Shown: positions 33,904-36,739 of the stretch, in pieces
Position numbering within the stretch: the stretch's first letter is position 1
Layout of the letters: each line of letters starts with the position of its first letter
Assembly (NCBI GenBank): GCA_944386885.1
Contig: CALXCU010000121.1
Coordinates: forward strand, 1 to 36,739
Source of the DNA: an uncultured Oscillospiraceae bacterium
GTDB lineage: Bacteria > Bacillota > Clostridia > Oscillospirales > Oscillospiraceae
Length of the DNA stretch: 36,739 bases
Reading direction: 5' to 3'
Made by a program: the position numbers and the translations under genes
The notes under the pieces: generated by a model
The model's database searches: none
What the model was told of the DNA's origin: nothing
Seen by the model: only the letters and a program-made list of their open reading frames with translations

Positions 33904-34620
33904 TCAGCCGGCCCCGACCGCGGGTACCAGGACCCCGTCCCAGACGCTGTCGTGGACGATATGGCCGTCCCGCACCTGGACCGTGCGGCGGGCCTGTGCG
34001 GCGATGGAGTTATCATGGGTGATGAGGATGACGGTGGTACCTCCGGCGTTGAGTTCCTTCATCAGTGAGAGGACCTGAGTGCCGGTTTTGGAATCCAGAG
34101 CGCCGGTGGGCTCGTCGGCCATGAGGACTGGGGAGCCCGTGGCGATGGCCCGGGCGATGGCCACCCGCTGCTGCTGTCCACCGGAGAGCTGGGTGGGGCG
34201 GCTGTCCGCCTTGGAGAGGATCTCTACTTGTTCCAGGGCGGCCATTGCCCGCTCTTTCCGCTGGGCAAGAGGGATTTTCTGATAGAGCATAGGCAGGGCC
34301 ACATTCTCCCACACTTTCAGAGAGGGAATCAGGTTATAGCCCTGGAAAATAAAACTGATCTGGCGGGAGCGGATGAGTTCCAGTTCACGGCGGCTCTTCT
34401 CCCGGATGGGAACCCCGTCCAGATAGTACTCGCCGTAGGTGGGGACATCCAGGCAGCCGAGGATGTTCATCATGGTGGACTTTCCCGAACCGGAGGCCCC
34501 GATGACCGCTACGAACTCTCCGCGGTCAATTTCAAGAGAGACGCCGTCCAGGGCGTTGACCTGGTTTTCCCGGCCTTCGCCGTAGATCTTATAGACGTTT
34601 TGCAGCTGAATGAGACTCAT
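33904..34620 (-). CDS. MacB/LolD-type ABC transporter ATPase
   Basis: A 238-residue ATPase with Walker [10 protein letters not shown] (about 41-49), signature [14 protein letters not shown], Walker [13 protein letters not shown] and the switch His in LITHDNS. The length and the GALDSKTG tail are typical of the LolD/MacB ATPase group. The start is the ATG at 34620 behind AAGGAGG. It partners the permease 16 bases downstream and the adaptor 12 bases upstream. Confidence 0.95.
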   Translation of the reverse strand: MSLIQLQNVYKIYGEGRENQVNALDGVSLEIDRGEFVAVIGASGSGKSTMMNILGCLDVPTYGEYYLDGVPIREKSRRELELIRSRQISFIFQGYNLIPSLKVWENVALPMLYQKIPLAQRKERAMAALEQVEILSKADSRPTQLSGGQQQRVAIARAIATGSPVLMADEPTGALDSKTGTQVLSLMKELNAGGTTVILITHDNSIAAQARRTVQVRDGHIVHDSVWDGVLVPAVGAG

Positions 34621-34632
34621 AATAACGCCTCC

Positions 34633-36450
34633 TTAACCCATGGGGCCGCCACCGGGGAAGCCCCCTCCCCCGCCGCCGGAGAACCCGCCGCCAGAGAATC
34701 CGCCGCCGGAGAAGTCGGGCATCTGGCCGCCGCCGGGGAAGCCGCCCTCGCTGTTCTCTTCCCCACTCTCACTGGTGCTGTCCCCGCCGGAGGGAGCGGC
34801 CTGCTGATAGCGGGTGAAGACCACATCGCCCTCCTCTGCGCCGGAGAGGATGCGCACATACTGGCTGTTGGACTCGCCGATCTCCACCGGCACGGCGTAG
34901 AAGCCTTCGGGCACGTCCTCGGCCTCCACGGCGTTTTCCGGCGCGGTATCGGATTGGATGTATAGGCAGGTCTCCCCATCGGAGGACTGCTTCAGAGCGG
35001 AGATGGGGGCCAGGAGCCCTTCGGAGGTGTCGCCTACTTGGATGGAGTAAGATACGTTTACGCCGGCGGAGAGCGCCCCGTCACTGGGGATCTCAATGGT
35101 CGCCGGGAAATAGGCCACGCCGCTGGAGTTGGTGGCTTCATAGCTCACCTCCGTCACCGTGCCGGTAAAGGATTGATCGGCGTCGCTGCTGGATCCCGAG
35201 CGGGTGATGGCCACTTCGGTACCGACGGTGACATTTTCAATGTCCAGCTCATCGATGTTTACCTGGATCTCCATCGTGTCCAGATTGTAGATGACCACCG
35301 CTGTGCTCCCGGACTGCCGGGGGGATTCTCCGGCGGTGACCCCCACCTGGATGACCTGCCCGGAAATCTCGGCGGTGACGGCGTAGTCGGCTCGGTCCTC
35401 CTCGGTTTCGGCAATGAGCTCCTCATAGTCGGCAATGCGCTTCTGCGCCTGGGTAATTTGATTCTGGACACTGGTCAGCTGATCCTCGTACTCGCTGCCG
35501 TCTACCACAAAGAGGGTCTCGCCCTGGGTGACTGTACCGTATGCCACCGGAGTGGCAGTCGTGAGCTCACCGCTGGTCTCGGCGGTGAGGGTCTCGGTGT
35601 TGTTATACTCCAGGGTGCCCGAGATGGCTGAGTAGATAGGTGTTCCGGCGCTGGAGAGGACATAGGACGCGCAGCTCATACCCTCGGTGAGGGCGCCGGG
35701 GTTTTCCACAGTGATGGTTACCGCAAAGCACTGCGTCCCCTCGGTGGTGTAGCGGGAAACCTTCTGGATGTCGGTGACGGTGCCCTCCAGGTTGAGCATT
35801 AGGCTGGAAATGGATACCTGAGCGGCGGATCCAATGCGGATCTCGTCCTCATAGGCGTAGCTATAGTACTCGGTGAGCTTCATAGCGCTGTCGTCCACCA
35901 GTACAGCCAGAGCAGTCCCGGTTTGAACGCTGTCCCCTGCCTCCACGTTTACCTGGGTAACGGTGCCGGAAAAGGGGGCGGTGACCGTCAAGTTGGCCAA
36001 GGATTCCTGGAGATCGGCCAGGTTGTCTTGATAATCCTCCAGAGATTCCTGGAGGGAGGTAATCTCGTCTTCGTACTCACCAATGAGCTCATCCAGCTCC
36101 GAGTCGTCCTGCTCGTAGAGCAGATCTCCCGCCTCTACGGTATCGCCGGCCGCTACATAGACAGCGGTGACCTCGGCGGTCGAGGCGGTGGTGACGCTTT
36201 GGCTGTCCCCCGGAAGGGTGACGCCGGTGCCGGTGATGGTAGTGGCCAGACTCCCAGTGGTCAGGGTCTCGGTGAGCATCTCCAGCTCTTCCTCCTGAAA
36301 GAAGAGAGTGTAGATCCCAAAGGCGGCCCCACCCAGCAGGACCAGTACAATCAGGGAGATGAGCAGCCGCCGAATGGGAAAGTGGCGGCGGTGCTTTGCG
36401 GGGGCGGAAGGAGCGGCCGGACCGGCCGCGGGAGATAATTCCATTTGCAT
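34633..36450 (-). CDS. HlyD/MacA-like efflux adaptor (membrane fusion protein)
   Basis: A 605-residue adaptor. A cytoplasmic Pro/Ala-rich N terminus is followed by one membrane helix (about 28-50), a biotinyl-lipoyl-like half (about 90-112), a short coiled coil (about 117-155), the second lipoyl half (AGDSVQTGTA), then beta-barrel domains with a second lipoyl/coiled-coil repeat (about 310-380). The C-terminal 50 residues are extremely Gly-rich (repeated FSGGG units), which is unusual for the family. In Gram-positive bacteria such adaptors couple MacB pumps to the wall. The start is the ATG at 36450 behind TAGGAGG. It is the first gene of the minus-strand operon. Confidence 0.9.
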   Translation of the reverse strand: MQMELSPAAGPAAPSAPAKHRRHFPIRRLLISLIVLVLLGGAAFGIYTLFFQEEELEMLTETLTTGSLATTITGTGVTLPGDSQSVTTASTAEVTAVYVAAGDTVEAGDLLYEQDDSELDELIGEYEDEITSLQESLEDYQDNLADLQESLANLTVTAPFSGTVTQVNVEAGDSVQTGTALAVLVDDSAMKLTEYYSYAYEDEIRIGSAAQVSISSLMLNLEGTVTDIQKVSRYTTEGTQCFAVTITVENPGALTEGMSCASYVLSSAGTPIYSAISGTLEYNNTETLTAETSGELTTATPVAYGTVTQGETLFVVDGSEYEDQLTSVQNQITQAQKRIADYEELIAETEEDRADYAVTAEISGQVIQVGVTAGESPRQSGSTAVVIYNLDTMEIQVNIDELDIENVTVGTEVAITRSGSSSDADQSFTGTVTEVSYEATNSSGVAYFPATIEIPSDGALSAGVNVSYSIQVGDTSEGLLAPISALKQSSDGETCLYIQSDTAPENAVEAEDVPEGFYAVPVEIGESNSQYVRILSGAEEGDVVFTRYQQAAPSGGDSTSESGEENSEGGFPGGGQMPDFSGGGFSGGGFSGGGGGGFPGGGPMG

Positions 36451-36482
36451 AGGATCAGCCTCCTATTCCGATTTCGCCTCCA

Positions 36483-36488
36483 AGTATA
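36483..36488 (-). promoter_or_regulatory. Candidate -10 element of the efflux operon
   Basis: TATACT on the minus strand lies 32 bases before the adaptor ATG in an AT-rich gap. No good -35 hexamer is visible at the right spacing, so the call is weak. Confidence 0.3.
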
Positions 36489-36646
36489 CGGGAGAAAGCT
36501 GAAATTGCTCTGAAAAGTAAGGGTGAGCAGAAATATTTTTAAAATATGCCCCGTTTCGCCCTCATCCGGCTGGATGTTATGAAGATATTCCCCATGTGCC
36601 CTGCAAATCTCCGCTAGACCTTGTTTGAAAAATCGAGAGAATTGTG

Positions 36647-36739
36647 TTAAATCAACAAGATAGCGATAGCGGCAAGGTAAACGAAGGCCAGGAATGAGGC
36701 ATCCAGTTTGTCATATCTGGTGGCAATTCTGCGGAACCA
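36647..36739 (-). mobile_element. IS5-type transposase, C-terminal end (truncated by the window)
   Basis: The last 30 codons of a minus-strand frame read RRIATRYDKLDASFLAFVYLA and end in a stop at 36647. This is the typical C terminus of IS5-family DDE transposases, in which ATRYDKL carries the last conserved block. The upstream part lies beyond the window. The AGACCTTGTTTGAAAAAT stretch beginning at 36618 may be one terminal inverted repeat, with CTAG (36614-36617) as possible target duplication. Confidence 0.75.

Noticed and set aside
31998-34022. 674-codon open frame on the plus strand
   Set aside because: Antisense to the SLH and MacB permease genes, which have signal peptides, domains and ribosome sites; the frame has no recognisable domain.
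1-36739. tRNA, rRNA or CRISPR array
   Set aside because: No cloverleaf-like gene, rRNA signature or regularly spaced repeat was seen in the gaps.

Overview
The window (about 62% G+C, strong GGAGG-type ribosome sites, S-layer-homology proteins, lipoprotein solute binding, no outer-membrane genes) looks like chromosome from an anaerobic high-GC Clostridia member, most likely an Oscillospiraceae relative of the Flavonifractor/Pseudoflavonifractor type. That assignment is inferred from gene style and not from a marker gene.

Layout. (1) 1-4580: cell-surface region. It holds the 3' part of an S-layer-anchored protein with InlB-type and SLH repeats, a small RyR-domain protein, and a secreted subtilisin-like protease with a copper-amine-oxidase-type N-terminal region and Ig-like C-terminal repeats. 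(2) 4581-5000: AT-rich intergenic region with promoter material and a 15-bp palindrome. (3) 5001-23467: one tightly packed, co-directional run of 14 genes that reads as a catabolic island. It encodes two M20 amidohydrolases, a complete oligopeptide-type ABC importer (two permeases, two ATPases, one lipoprotein), a creatinase-like M24 protein, a metal-dependent amidohydrolase, a MATE exporter, two PrpD-family paralogues, an opine-dehydrogenase-family enzyme, a maleate-isomerase/Asp-Glu-racemase-like enzyme, an NTF2/SnoaL-like protein and an aspartate-dehydrogenase-like protein. (4) 23474-24640: a CdaR/PucR-type regulator, convergent to the island and divergent from the next operon, with a readable promoter. 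(5) 24821-30492: FAD pyridine-nucleotide oxidoreductase, DMSO-reductase-family molybdoenzyme, four-cluster ferredoxin and M3 oligopeptidase, closed by a terminator that can work in both directions. (6) 30615-36450 on the minus strand: an efflux operon (HlyD/MacA-like adaptor, MacB-type ATPase, MacB-type permease) ending in another SLH protein. (7) 36647-36739: the C-terminal end of an IS5-type transposase running off the window.

How it may work together (inference). The ABC importer brings in a small nitrogenous, peptide-like or amide compound. The M20, M24 and amidohydrolase proteins would cleave amide or amidine bonds. The opine-dehydrogenase, aspartate-dehydrogenase-like, PrpD and maleate-isomerase-like proteins would process a dicarboxylate or secondary-amine intermediate. 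The flavoprotein-molybdoenzyme-ferredoxin set would supply a redox or hydroxylation step, and the CdaR regulator, whose family senses diacids, would couple expression to a carboxylate signal. Several of these enzymes have lost hallmark residues of their parent families (lid histidine in the first M20, metal ligands in the M24, histidine motif in the aspartate-dehydrogenase-like protein). This suggests an unusual substrate. I do not recognise the cluster as a described pathway and propose it as the main candidate for a new system.
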